From Clostridium intestinale DSM 6191 (GTDB taxonomy: Bacteria > Bacillota > Clostridia > Clostridiales > Clostridiaceae): a stretch of DNA of 64,000 bases. Shown one piece after another: positions 26,095-34,969 of this stretch; positions within the stretch are counted from its first letter, which is position 1; each line of letters starts with the position of its first letter. A program made the position numbers and the translations under genes. The DNA is taken from positions 1-64,000 of the forward strand of contig NZ_FQXU01000017.1 of the NCBI RefSeq assembly GCF_900130055.1, read 5' to 3'. The notes below the pieces were generated by a model. That model saw only the letters and a program-made list of their open reading frames with translations, was not told where the DNA came from and ran no database searches.

Positions 26095-26547
26095 CTATAC
26101 TTTCAATATCATTCCATTTTCTATATCTTTGAATCCATACTGATTGTATAATTTCCTTCCAATTTCAGTTGCATTTAACATTATAAATTGTGCATGATTA
26201 TCTTTTGATATCTCAATTAACTTCTCAAGTATTGTGCTACCTATCTTCATTCTCCTATATTCTTCTTTTACATACATACTTGTTATATATGCATTTTCCC
26301 CTGATATATTTGAAAGAGATGGTACAGATTCATAAAAGAACGCTATTCCTGTTCCAATAATACTATTTTCATCTTCTGCTAAAATAGTAAAACATTCTTT
26401 AGTTAATATCTTACTTTCAAAGTACCCTTTAATATTTTCATATACCTCTTCAAAAGCTTCATGTGATTTGTCAAGACCTATAAACTCAGCTCTAAGCCTT
26501 ACTAAACTATCTATATCGCTTTTCTCTGCTAATCTATAGTTAATCAT
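26095..26547 (-). CDS. GNAT-family N-acetyltransferase
   Basis: Acetyltransferase of 150 residues. The motif A region is ITSMYVKEEYRRMKIGSTILEKLI and the C-terminal part is GRKLYNQYGFKDIENGMIL. It precedes the APH-like gene by 14 bases and follows another GNAT by 11 bases, so the block behaves as one operon. Substrate unknown. Confidence 0.84.
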   Translation of the reverse strand: MINYRLAEKSDIDSLVRLRAEFIGLDKSHEAFEEVYENIKGYFESKILTKECFTILAEDENSIIGTGIAFFYESVPSLSNISGENAYITSMYVKEEYRRMKIGSTILEKLIEISKDNHAQFIMLNATEIGRKLYNQYGFKDIENGMILKV

Positions 26548-26558
26548 ATCTTACGCAC

Positions 26559-27077
26559 CTATCTAAGTTTCTTTACAAAATTTATACCATCTTTCAACTG
26601 TCCATTTATCTCTACTACATTTTTCACTCTATCTAAAAACTCAAACCCATTTTTTATTAATACTATTTGAGAACCTACATTGTCTACAGCTGTTCCAGCT
26701 TCTATCATATTCAGATTGTGTATTTTATACGCATATTCCAAAATAAGTTCTACAGCTTTTTTACCATATCCTTTACCTTGATATTTTTCAGCTATTCTAT
26801 ACCCGAGTTCAGCTTTATTGATATCTCCTCTTACTACAGATACAAGATTTATTCTGCCAATAAGTTTCTCAAACTCATCAAATATCAAATACATGTACAC
26901 TGATTCATCTTTTTGCTCCTCAACTAGCTCCTTTTGTATCTTTCTAAAATTGTTTATATCATAATACTCATTTCCTCTTGATGGAAGAATCCTTTCAAAA
27001 AAGTCTCTGTTCTCAACTTCAAATTTATAAAGTTTATCTGTATGAGATTCTTCAAGTAACCTTAATTTAATATTCAT
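26559..27077 (-). CDS. GNAT-family N-acetyltransferase (ribosomal-protein type)
   Basis: Acetyltransferase of 172 residues resembling RimJ-type enzymes: N-terminal LRLLEESHTDKLYKFEVENRDFF, acetyl-CoA loop YRIAEKYQGKGYGKKAV and SQIVLIKNGFEFLDRV. Part of the 25157-27712 operon of GNAT, Nudix and kinase genes. Acceptor not known. Confidence 0.84.
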   Translation of the reverse strand: MNIKLRLLEESHTDKLYKFEVENRDFFERILPSRGNEYYDINNFRKIQKELVEEQKDESVYMYLIFDEFEKLIGRINLVSVVRGDINKAELGYRIAEKYQGKGYGKKAVELILEYAYKIHNLNMIEAGTAVDNVGSQIVLIKNGFEFLDRVKNVVEINGQLKDGINFVKKLR

Positions 27078-27094
27078 GTTAACACCTCTAATTA

Positions 27095-27712
27095 CTAATC
27101 AAATATTGTAAAAGAGTTAGGATCAATATATGCCTTATAACACATCTCAATCTGCTCTTTTGTATTTCTTCCAGTGGACAACTCTGGTAAGTCATCTATT
27201 GAGAAAATCCCACTTTCCTCTGTTTCTATGTTAGGGACAAATTCTCCCCCTACTAACTTACAAAGTACAAATATCTTATAGATTCCATAAGGACTAACCT
27301 CATCTATATGTTTTCTTCTATCTAACACCGCAATTAATCTTTCTGCAATTACGTTTAAACCTGCCTCTTCTTTCACTTCTTTAACAGCATTTTCTTTAAC
27401 TGATAAATTTGATTCAGCCCATCCTCCAGGCATAGACCAACGTCCATCAATACTCTCCTTAACTAACAAAATCTCATTCCCTACAAAAATAGCTGCTCTT
27501 ATATCAACTTTAGGCGTTTGATATCCAGTTTCATTACAAAACAATTCCTTAATCTTCTCACTGCTTGTTTCTGTGTATTCCTCTAAGATCTCAACTGATA
27601 TATCCCTTATTTGATAAAATCTCTCTACATCATACTTATCCTTCGAATATTCTAATCCAGCTTGAGCTATAGACTGAAGTCTTTTAGCCCAATCAAGCCA
27701 TCTTGGTTCCAT
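27095..27712 (-). CDS. Nudix hydrolase with N-terminal NUDIX4 domain
   Basis: Protein of 205 residues. The N-terminal helical region (EPRWLDWAKRLQSIAQAGL through about residue 60) matches the domain found before Nudix modules that cleave X-linked nucleoside diphosphates. The Nudix box follows at about 95-117 (GGWAESNLSVKENAVKEVKEE). First gene of its operon. Probably a nucleotide-sugar or ADP-ribose-type pyrophosphatase; exact substrate unknown. Confidence 0.87.
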   Translation of the reverse strand: MEPRWLDWAKRLQSIAQAGLEYSKDKYDVERFYQIRDISVEILEEYTETSSEKIKELFCNETGYQTPKVDIRAAIFVGNEILLVKESIDGRWSMPGGWAESNLSVKENAVKEVKEEAGLNVIAERLIAVLDRRKHIDEVSPYGIYKIFVLCKLVGGEFVPNIETEESGIFSIDDLPELSTGRNTKEQIEMCYKAYIDPNSFTIFD

Positions 27713-27942
27713 AGGTATCCTCTCCCTTTAGTTATAAGTAACTCTTTAAATTTAATGTTTGCAAGTATTAGTCAATCTAACCATCAACTAAATTATACTA
27801 TATATTTACAGTTAGGTTATAGATTTGTTTATATTATATTAACTTTCTATTTTCTATATTGCTTTTGTAAATTTAACAGTATACAATTCACTTGTGCACT
27901 TCTAATAATTGCATAAATATTTATTATGTAAGGAGGATTATC

Positions 27943-28311
27943 ATGTTACTTTACGCTATAATTTCTATTACTTCAGCTCTTATTTTTTATACTATTGGAG
28001 TTTGGAGCGAAAAAATCCAAGGTGAGTTAAAGAAATGGCACTTAGTTGTTTTTTGGATAGGCCTATGTTTTGATACTCTTGGTACAACTCTCATGAGTAA
28101 GATAGCTGGAGATGGATTTCAACTTAATTTTCATGGAATTACAGGATTAATTGCAATTGTTTTAATGTTATTCCATGCTCTTTGGGCTACATTTGTATTA
28201 GTAAAAAATGATGTTAAAGCTAAAGTTAATTTTCATAAATTCAGTATAATTGTTTGGATAATTTGGTTAATACCTTTTATATCAGGAATGATTATTGGAA
28301 TGTCAAAATAG
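27943..28311 (+). CDS. HsmA/TIGR03987-like membrane protein
   Basis: Integral membrane protein of 122 residues with four hydrophobic segments. An LLYAIISITSALIFYTIGVW N-terminus, a conserved-looking FWIGLCFDTLGTTLMSKI and histidines in the third segment (MLFHALWA) resemble the HsmA (formerly TIGR03987) family, whose function is not established. I chose the ATG at 27943 because it follows a perfect AAGGAGG; 17 upstream codons open in the same frame are not supported. A 16-bp perfect hairpin starts at its stop codon. Confidence 0.7.
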   Translation: MLLYAIISITSALIFYTIGVWSEKIQGELKKWHLVVFWIGLCFDTLGTTLMSKIAGDGFQLNFHGITGLIAIVLMLFHALWATFVLVKNDVKAKVNFHKFSIIVWIIWLIPFISGMIIGMSK

Positions 28312-28351
28312 AGAAGTAGTGAAGAAGCTTAAAAGTTCTTCACTACTTCTC
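28311..28351 (+). repeat. 16-bp perfect inverted repeat
   Basis: Arms GAGAAGTAGTGAAGAA (28311-28326) and its complement (28336-28351), nine-base loop, beginning in the stop codon of the HsmA-like gene. It has no U-run after it on either strand. One arm is pure purine except for two T residues, and degenerate copies of the other arm continue to about 28400. Confidence 0.7.
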
Positions 28352-28389
28352 AAAATACTCTACTATTTCTCTACCACTTCTCAAATTTC

Positions 28390-28437
28390 TCAACTACTAC
28401 TTTTTCTTAAACTTTGTAATTTTTCTGCAAAACTCAT
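28390..28437 (-). pseudogene. Possible remnant of an XRE-type HTH regulator (first 15 codons)
   Basis: On the minus strand an ATG at 28437 with a good ribosome site (GAGGTGATAAT) reads MSFAEKLQSLRKSSS and stops. This resembles the opening of many Cro/CI-type regulators (MSFxEKLxxLRK). Nothing continuing the helix-turn-helix is found; instead the sequence turns into imperfect GAGAAGTRGTRRAGAA repeats. Either a decayed gene with repeat invasion or a chance short ORF. Confidence 0.35.
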
Positions 28438-28536
28438 ATTATCACCTCAACTAAAGACTACCCCATTACAATTTTTATCTCTATACATTTCACTTTACAT
28501 CTTGTCAACTCTAGGTTGCAATTAACCTATTCCATT

Positions 28537-28704
28537 TTATAGAACGAATTTATTTATTAGATAAATAATTGCTACACTTAAAAGAACTATTACTGTGGAA
28601 AGTACTACAATTTTCACTATTCTATATTTAAATAGTTTTGATATAAAGTACCCCACCCCTTCAAATACAATTTCAAGGAGAAACTCAAATATAAAATCTA
28701 ACAT
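28537..28704 (-). CDS. Small membrane protein, 55 residues
   Basis: A short ORF from the ATG at 28704 to the TAA at 28537. It starts MLDFIFEFLLEIVFEG, an amphipathic/hydrophobic helix rich in Phe and Glu, followed by basic residues (FKYR) and a clear membrane segment, IVVLSTVIVLLSVAIIYLI. The pattern is like small clostridial membrane proteins of unknown function. GGAG lies ten bases before the ATG, slightly far. It occupies otherwise empty sequence ahead of the ger operon on the opposite strand. Confidence 0.6.
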   Translation of the reverse strand: MLDFIFEFLLEIVFEGVGYFISKLFKYRIVKIVVLSTVIVLLSVAIIYLINKFVL

Positions 28705-28812
28705 TTCAAATCAACTCCAGCCATCCTTCTTACTCTTTTATAAAACTATACCATATATTTGAATTAATAATAATTACTAACTTCTTAATTTTACTAAATA
28801 TATAAGACATAA

Positions 28813-28841
28813 GAATATTTTTCCTATATTTGTCCATAATT
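28813..28841 (+). promoter_or_regulatory. Candidate sigma-G promoter of the ger operon
   Basis: GAATA (28813-28817), 17 bases, then CATAATT (28835-28841), close to the forespore sigma-G consensus (GNATR - 17/18 - CATNHTA). It ends 34 bases before gerA. Germinant receptor operons are known to be forespore-expressed. Confidence 0.55.
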
Positions 28842-28875
28842 CAAATAATAATCGATGTAAGGATATGATAAATAA

Positions 28876-30372
28876 ATGCAAAATAACACTTTATCTAAAA
28901 ATCTTCATACTAATTTACAAGTTATTAAAGACCTATTTAAAAATGATAGTACGCTAAAAATAAGAATATTTCAAAATGAATCTATAGGATATATAGAGGG
29001 ATGTATCATTCATATAGATGGAATGGTGGACAACAAATTTGTAAGTGAAAATGTAATAAGTCCTTTTTTAAAATCAGATTTCTCAAATTACAGTGGTTCT
29101 GATATATTTAAAATATTTAAAAATCAAATTGTTACTTCAAATGAATTAGAAGAATGTAACAGTCTTGATTCTATAGTAGATTCCATTTTAGAAGGCGATA
29201 CTGTATTTCTATTAAATAATTCTAAATATGCTTTAATCATAGGTTCTAAAAATTTTCAAACAAGATCAGTAACGGAGCCAACTTCTGAAAAAGTTTTAAG
29301 AGGTCCAAGAGAGGGATTCACTGAGTGCCTTCTTACTAATATATCATTAATAAGAAGAAAGATTAAGAATCCAAATTTAAAGTTTCAATTTAGGGAAATT
29401 GGTGAAGAAACCAATACTAGGGTTTGCATATGTCACATAGAAGGAATAGCCTCAAATAAAATTTTAAATGAACTTATAAAACGACTTGATTCTATATCAA
29501 TTAACAGTGTGTTAGATTCTCAATATATTCAAGAAATTATAGATGACCTACCATTATCGCCCTTTGAAACTATAAACAGCACTGAAAGACCTGATTCAGT
29601 TGCAGGAAAGTTACTTGAGGGAAGAATTGCTGTTTTTGTAGATGGTAGTCCTTTTGTTTTAACATTACCTTTTTTATTTATTGAATATTTTCAAGTTGAT
29701 GAGGATTATTATAACAACTTTGTATTTATGTCTTTCAATAGATTATTAAGGATTTTAGGTTTTATTCTATCCATAAGTATTCCAGCAATCTATTTATCTT
29801 TTGTAACTTATAATCAAGAAATGATACCTACACCTTTATTAATAAGTATTTCTGCTGCAAGATTAGGAGTGCCTTTTCCAACTGTTGTTGAGTCTTTTAT
29901 TATGCTGATAGTTTTTGAAATTCTTAGAGAAGCTGGTGAAAGAATACCTAATAACATGGGTCAGGCAGTAAGCATAGTTGGTGGTCTTGTTCTTGGTCAA
30001 GCAGCTGTAGAAGCTAGAATAGTTAGCGCTCCTATGGTTATAGTTGTAGGATTAACCGGTATATGTGGACTTCTAAATATTAGAGTAAAAGGGGCTGCTA
30101 TATTTTTAAGATTTTTTTATTTAATATTATCATCATTATTTGGAATGTATGGATATATAATCGGACTTATATCTACGCTTATATACTTAATGAGTATATA
30201 TTCTTTTGGAGTTCCTTATATGACTAGGGTTGGTTCAATAAAATTTCAAAACATAAGAGATTCAGTTGTTAGAGCTCCTTGGTGGTATATGGGCGTAAAA
30301 CAATATATTATTGGTTCAAAATTAAGTATGAAAAATAAAAGGAAAACAGGTTATGGCGATGAAAATAAATAA
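28876..30372 (+). CDS. gerA: Spore germination receptor A subunit (GerA family)
   Basis: GerA/GerKA-type protein of 498 residues. A soluble N-terminal domain (about 1-280) is followed by about five membrane segments (about 285-460). Diagnostic stretches are PFETINSTERPDSVAGKLLEGRIAVFVDGSPF, RLGVPFPTVVESFIMLIVFEILREAGERIPNNMGQAVSIVGGLVLGQAAVEARIVSAPMVI (read in parts) and SIKFQNIRDSVVRAP. It is the A subunit of a nutrient germinant receptor in the spore inner membrane. First gene of a four-gene operon with a probable sigma-G promoter. The gene symbol denotes the family, not an orthologue. Confidence 0.93.
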   Translation: MQNNTLSKNLHTNLQVIKDLFKNDSTLKIRIFQNESIGYIEGCIIHIDGMVDNKFVSENVISPFLKSDFSNYSGSDIFKIFKNQIVTSNELEECNSLDSIVDSILEGDTVFLLNNSKYALIIGSKNFQTRSVTEPTSEKVLRGPREGFTECLLTNISLIRRKIKNPNLKFQFREIGEETNTRVCICHIEGIASNKILNELIKRLDSISINSVLDSQYIQEIIDDLPLSPFETINSTERPDSVAGKLLEGRIAVFVDGSPFVLTLPFLFIEYFQVDEDYYNNFVFMSFNRLLRILGFILSISIPAIYLSFVTYNQEMIPTPLLISISAARLGVPFPTVVESFIMLIVFEILREAGERIPNNMGQAVSIVGGLVLGQAAVEARIVSAPMVIVVGLTGICGLLNIRVKGAAIFLRFFYLILSSLFGMYGYIIGLISTLIYLMSIYSFGVPYMTRVGSIKFQNIRDSVVRAPWWYMGVKQYIIGSKLSMKNKRKTGYGDENK

Positions 30373-31507
30373 AAAAATCTATATTTTGTTGCTCTTTATT
30401 TTTATTTCTACTAACTTAAGCAGCTGCTGGAATTATAGAGAAATAAACGATATGTCCATAGTTTCTGGCGTTGCTATTGATAAAGGTGGTGCTGATGGAA
30501 AATATGAAGTTACAGTTGAACTAATTGACATACAACAAGGAAAGGACATAAATATGCACTCCAAATATATAACCCTTTCTGGTAATACCATGTTTGAAAT
30601 TAGTAGAAACATGATAGCTCTTATTGGAAAAAAATTATATTGGAGTCACTCAAAAAGCATAATTATTAGCGAGGATATCGCACGAGATGGAATTTCTGGG
30701 ATACTTGATTGGTATAGTAGAGATGCTGAAACTAGAACAGATGCTTATATATTAGTCTCAAAAGAAAATACAGCTAAGGAAATTTTAAAATCAAAGCCAA
30801 TAACAGAAAATTATACATCTTTTGAATTATCAAAACTTCTAAAAAACGAAAAAACCTTATCCAATGTTCCTGTAGTAGACTTATGGGGTATACTTGATAC
30901 ATTTGCACAAGATGGCTTAAGCACATGGCTTCCAACAGTAAAAATAAATAAAAACAATGATGATAATATTCTTCAAGTAGATGGTTCTGCAATTTTTTCT
31001 AAAGATAAACTTATAGGTTGCATTGATGAGAATTCTACAAAAAGCATATTGTTTGCTAAAGATAAGGTTAAGGGAGGACTGCTGGTTTTAGATAAAGAAA
31101 GTGAATCCCCTATTACTTTTGAGATATTCAAAAATAAAACTACAATAAAGCCAAGTATTGAGAATGGAAATTTACAGTTTAATATATATACCGATACAAT
31201 TGTAAGTTTGGATGAAATACAATCCGATTATGAATTTTATACTGAAGAGGGTAAAAGTGAATTGGAGAATGAATTATCTGATATGCTTCAAAAGTCTATC
31301 TATTCTTCAATAAAAAGAATTCAATCTGAATATGGTGCTGATATTTTAGGTTTTGGTGCAAAACTATATGAAAATAATCCAGCTACTTGGAATGATGTAA
31401 AAGATGATTGGGATAAAACATTTAAAACGTTGACTATATCAGTTAATTCAAAAGTTAATATAAAAAATAGTGCAGTTACATCTAAACCAATAAAAGTAGG
31501 TGATTAA
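30353..31507 (+). CDS. gerC: Spore germination receptor C subunit (Ger(x)C lipoprotein)
   Basis: Lipoprotein of 384 residues. The signal peptide ends with lipobox LSSC and the lipidated cysteine is Cys25, followed by WNYREINDMSIVSGVAIDKG, the Ger(x)C hallmark. The mature protein lies on the outer face of the spore inner membrane with the A and B subunits. The start overlaps gerA by 20 bases and the stop abuts the small D-like ORF, as expected for a coupled receptor operon. Confidence 0.92.
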   Translation: MAMKINKKIYILLLFIFISTNLSSCWNYREINDMSIVSGVAIDKGGADGKYEVTVELIDIQQGKDINMHSKYITLSGNTMFEISRNMIALIGKKLYWSHSKSIIISEDIARDGISGILDWYSRDAETRTDAYILVSKENTAKEILKSKPITENYTSFELSKLLKNEKTLSNVPVVDLWGILDTFAQDGLSTWLPTVKINKNNDDNILQVDGSAIFSKDKLIGCIDENSTKSILFAKDKVKGGLLVLDKESESPITFEIFKNKTTIKPSIENGNLQFNIYTDTIVSLDEIQSDYEFYTEEGKSELENELSDMLQKSIYSSIKRIQSEYGADILGFGAKLYENNPATWNDVKDDWDKTFKTLTISVNSKVNIKNSAVTSKPIKVGD

Positions 31508-31720
31508 GTGTTAATAGTAATTTTTTCAGCTTATATACTGATATTTTTAAATGATCAAATTCCTCTTTATAAGCAAGGACTTAAAAAAGACTTTTATCTT
31601 AGCACAGTTATATTAACCTTATCCTTAATTATATCGGTTTTAATAACCCTAAGAATAAAAATTCCTAGTCCATCTAGACCATTAGAACAACTAGTTAAAT
31701 TAATTGTTGAAAGGATTTAA
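31508..31720 (+). CDS. Small two-helix membrane protein, probable germinant receptor D subunit
   Basis: Protein of 70 residues starting at GTG directly after the gerC stop (TAAGTG). Two hydrophobic segments are seen (about 1-15 and 30-48), joined by a short basic loop. Small proteins of about 70-80 residues with two membrane segments, called D subunits, occur within some Bacillus ger operons and modulate receptor activity. Position between C and B here fits. No sequence signature is available to me to prove homology. Confidence 0.65.
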   Translation: MLIVIFSAYILIFLNDQIPLYKQGLKKDFYLSTVILTLSLIISVLITLRIKIPSPSRPLEQLVKLIVERI

Positions 31721-31722
31721 TA

Positions 31723-32817
31723 ATGAATAAAGAAACAATTTCTGATAGCCAAGGGTTTAGTATAGTAACATTATTTTTCTTGGGGAGTATTGCAATATTA
31801 GGAACTGCTAGCGAGGCAAAAAATGACAGTTGGATTTCTATATTAATTGCTATTGTACTCTCTATTCCTGTAATATTTATTTATGCTAGAATTTTATCTC
31901 TTTTCCCAGGAAAAGATTTTTTTGATATATTAACTATAGTGTTTGGTAAATGGATAGGAAACTTTTTTTGTATAATATACACTTGGTACTTCTTTCATTT
32001 GGGAACTTTAGTTTTACGTAACTTTGGAGACTTTATGAATACTCTTGCCTTTCCAGAGACTCCATCTATAGTTTCTATCTTGTTCATAAATGTATTATGT
32101 ATATTAAGTGCCAAATATGGTATTGAAGTCCTTGGCAGAAGTTCTAAAGTTCTTTTAATCATATGTGTAATTGTATTGTTAATCATTCAAGTTTTATCCA
32201 TCCCACAATCACATTTTAATTATATTAAACCAATCTTAGGTAATGGATTACTTCCTGTGCTTAAAGGTGCTTTTTCAGCTTTCACCTTTCCATTTGCAGA
32301 ATCTATAGTTTTTTTAGGAGTTTTTAGTTCTTTAAAGAAAAAAAATTCCCCTTACAAAATACTATTCTCAGCTTTATTAATAGGTGGTGTTATAATTTCT
32401 ATAGTCCAGATAAGAAATATAGTTCTCATAGGTAATAATGTATTATCCTCACTATATTTCCCTTCTTATATTGCTGTAGGAAGAATTCATATAGGGGACT
32501 TTTTTGAGCGAATGGAAGTAACAGTATCTATTGTTTTAGTTGCTTCAATATTTGTTAAAATAAGCGTATGCTTAATAGCTACCTGTAAAGGGATAAGTAA
32601 AATTTTTAATACTAAAAGCTATAAATCCATAGTTATTCCAACCAGTTTATTAATGAGCTATTTTGCATATTTTATTTTTGATAGTACAATGGAAATGCTT
32701 AATTTTGCTACTGTAGTATATAAATTTTACGTAATTCCTTTTCAAATAATTATACCTATTATTACAATCATCTTTATTGAAATAAAACGTAAAAAAGGCA
32801 TATTAAAAACAACTTAG
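31723..32817 (+). CDS. gerB: Spore germination receptor B subunit (GerB family permease)
   Basis: Membrane protein of 364 residues with ten predicted transmembrane helices, amino-acid-permease-like. The N-terminus (KETISDSQGFSIVTLFFLGSIAILGTA) is typical of GerB proteins, in which the germinant-binding pocket is thought to lie. It ends the ger operon, followed by a strong bidirectional terminator. Confidence 0.93.
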   Translation: MNKETISDSQGFSIVTLFFLGSIAILGTASEAKNDSWISILIAIVLSIPVIFIYARILSLFPGKDFFDILTIVFGKWIGNFFCIIYTWYFFHLGTLVLRNFGDFMNTLAFPETPSIVSILFINVLCILSAKYGIEVLGRSSKVLLIICVIVLLIIQVLSIPQSHFNYIKPILGNGLLPVLKGAFSAFTFPFAESIVFLGVFSSLKKKNSPYKILFSALLIGGVIISIVQIRNIVLIGNNVLSSLYFPSYIAVGRIHIGDFFERMEVTVSIVLVASIFVKISVCLIATCKGISKIFNTKSYKSIVIPTSLLMSYFAYFIFDSTMEMLNFATVVYKFYVIPFQIIIPIITIIFIEIKRKKGILKTT

Positions 32818-32825
32818 TAACAAAT

Positions 32826-32856
32826 AATCTCTATAACAAATTAGGTTATAGAGATT
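32826..32856 (+). terminator. Bidirectional terminator after gerB
   Basis: Twelve-base perfect stem AATCTCTATAAC / GTTATAGAGATT between convergent genes. Confidence 0.75.
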
Positions 32857-32860
32857 ACTT

Positions 32861-33157
32861 TTAATTATCTGTAAATTTCAGCTCACTTATTAATATTTCT
32901 TCATTTGGATTTGGTATAGGCAAGGTCTGAGCCCCTAATGATTGGTTTGGACTTGGTACTGGCATGTCTTTTACTCTTCCGTCTGTATTATCTATAACTT
33001 CTAAAATGTTATTATCTTTTCCTTCATCTTGAGTTTCGTAAGACTTATAAGTTATTCTTGATTTTATTTTAGATTCCTCATTAGTTGGTTTTAATATTAA
33101 AAAGGATAAGCAAAAAATCATAAACGTCATAACTAAATATCTTATTGCCCTTTTCAC
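32861..33157 (-). CDS. Secreted or membrane-anchored hypothetical protein
   Basis: Protein of 98 residues, GTG start after AAGGAG. One N-terminal hydrophobic segment (about 7-22), then a charged region and a proline-rich tail with two related motifs (PVPSPNQS and PIPNPNEE). This predicts a membrane anchor or signal sequence with an exposed flexible C-terminus. No known family recognised. Convergent with the ger operon; no link to germination is shown. Confidence 0.65.
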   Translation of the reverse strand: MKRAIRYLVMTFMIFCLSFLILKPTNEESKIKSRITYKSYETQDEGKDNNILEVIDNTDGRVKDMPVPSPNQSLGAQTLPIPNPNEEILISELKFTDN

Positions 33158-33312
33158 TAAAACCAGCTCCTTTTACTTTTTTCTTTATATACATATTACA
33201 TAATATATTTCTATATTCCTATTTTATTATTTTAATATGTTTTCTTGCTCTATAATTAAAGAATAAAATACTTCCTATCAAAATCCAAGTATTATTAATA
33301 ATTATTCAACTG

Positions 33313-34941
33313 TCATAATAAACAGCGCTTCTCTTCTTCAATTACTCTTTTATCTATTCTAGGAAATAAAATTTCAAACTCACCAATTTCTTTTCCATCT
33401 TCAATATTTAATATATTCCAAGATGGTTGAATATCTTCTGTTGAAAACCAACTCTTAATAAGCTCTGAAGACTCTGGTAAAAATGGATGAAGTAAGTTAG
33501 CTATATTTATTATTGAAAATAAACAATTATATATACTTTCTTCACACTTTTCTTTATCTTCATCTATAGTTATCCAAGGGGTTTCCTCATCAAAGTACTT
33601 ATTAATACTTCTTATAAAGTCAAAAATTCTCCCTATGGCAACTTTTATTTCTCCTTTTTCTATACTATCACCTATATTTTTGTATAGATTTTTTATTTGA
33701 GTTTCTATGGAGTCATTTAATTTTCCATTAGGTATTTTATTCTCTAAATACTTTTTAACAAATACTAAGGTTCTATTTACTAGATTTCCATAAGCTCCTA
33801 AAAGCTCACTATTATTACTGTTTACAAATTCTCTCCAAGAAAAATCAGAATCTCTTTTTTCAGGTGAATTTATAATAAAAAAATATCTTAAAGTATCTGA
33901 CTTATATCTATCAATTATATCAGGTACCCATACCGCCCAATTATTGCTTGTAGAAATCTTTTTACCTTCTAATGTCATGTATTCACTAGAAATTATCCTA
34001 TCTGGAAGTTTCTCATAACCTATACCTTTTATTAATGCAGGTAATATAATAGAATGAAAAGGAATATTGTCTTTCCCATGGATATAGTAGGCAAGTGCTT
34101 CATCATTCCAATATTTTTCCCAGTCTTCCCCGCCTTCTTCTCCCCATTTTTTACTTGACGTAAAATACCCCAGCACTGCATCAATCCATACATAAACTAT
34201 TTTATCTTCATATCCTTCTATAGGAATATCTATTCCCAATGATAAATCTCTTGAAATTGCTCTATCTTTTAATCCTTCCTTTAAATATCTCAATGTGTTA
34301 TTTATTGCGTTTAATCTCCAGTTTTCTTTTGTATTTTCTAGATTAGTTTTAATATCATCTTGAAACTTTGACAAAGCAAAATATAGCTGTTTTGTATTTT
34401 TAATTATAGGTTCATTAGAGCATAACTTACATTTTCTATTTAATAATTCAATAGGCTCTAATAAACTTCCACAACTATCACACTGATCTCCTCTTGCCTT
34501 ATTTCCACATTTAGGGCATATTCCTTCCACATATCTATCTGGCAAAAATTGATCACACTTTTCACAATATATTTGCTCCACGTTTTTTTCATATATATAC
34601 CCCTTATTATAGAGTACCTTTATAATATTCTGAACCTCATTTTTATGAAATTTATTATCAGTTCTTGAATAATAGTCATAAGAGAATTTCAGCTTATCAA
34701 AACAATTTTTAAATTCCTCATGATATCTGTCTGCTATATCACGTCCCTCTACACCTTCTTCTTTGGCTCTAATTGCTATAGGTGTTCCATGGCAATCGCT
34801 ACCTGAAACATATAAAACCTTATCTCCCTTCGCTCTATAGTACCTTGCTAAAACATCTCCTGGTAATAGTGCCGCAATATGGCCTATATGCAAAGATCCA
34901 TTAGCGTATGGCCATGCTCCTCCAATAAAAATATTTTTCAT
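33313..34941 (-). CDS. metG: Methionyl-tRNA synthetase without the C-terminal tRNA-binding domain
   Basis: Class I synthetase of 542 residues. The HIGH motif is in SLHIGHIAALLPGD, followed by a connective peptide with two complete zinc knuckles (CEKC..CPKC and CDSC..CKLC) as in the E. coli-type enzyme. The second signature is KISTS in place of KMSKS. The protein ends after the anticodon-binding helices and lacks the OB-fold dimer domain common in clostridial MetG, so it may be the second or only form. Preceded by a T-box leader, which ties expression to uncharged tRNA-Met. Confidence 0.9.
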   Translation of the reverse strand: MKNIFIGGAWPYANGSLHIGHIAALLPGDVLARYYRAKGDKVLYVSGSDCHGTPIAIRAKEEGVEGRDIADRYHEEFKNCFDKLKFSYDYYSRTDNKFHKNEVQNIIKVLYNKGYIYEKNVEQIYCEKCDQFLPDRYVEGICPKCGNKARGDQCDSCGSLLEPIELLNRKCKLCSNEPIIKNTKQLYFALSKFQDDIKTNLENTKENWRLNAINNTLRYLKEGLKDRAISRDLSLGIDIPIEGYEDKIVYVWIDAVLGYFTSSKKWGEEGGEDWEKYWNDEALAYYIHGKDNIPFHSIILPALIKGIGYEKLPDRIISSEYMTLEGKKISTSNNWAVWVPDIIDRYKSDTLRYFFIINSPEKRDSDFSWREFVNSNNSELLGAYGNLVNRTLVFVKKYLENKIPNGKLNDSIETQIKNLYKNIGDSIEKGEIKVAIGRIFDFIRSINKYFDEETPWITIDEDKEKCEESIYNCLFSIINIANLLHPFLPESSELIKSWFSTEDIQPSWNILNIEDGKEIGEFEILFPRIDKRVIEEEKRCLL

Positions 34942-34969
34942 CTTTAACTCCTCCTTTAAATTACAAAAT

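Noticed and set aside
20930-27712. Mobile resistance island
   Set aside because: No transposase, integrase, terminal repeats or tRNA border; base composition looks like the rest of the window.
28295-28525. Plus-strand ORF across the hairpin region after the HsmA-like gene
   Set aside because: Starts inside the preceding gene, runs through a repeat and has no ribosome site or family likeness.
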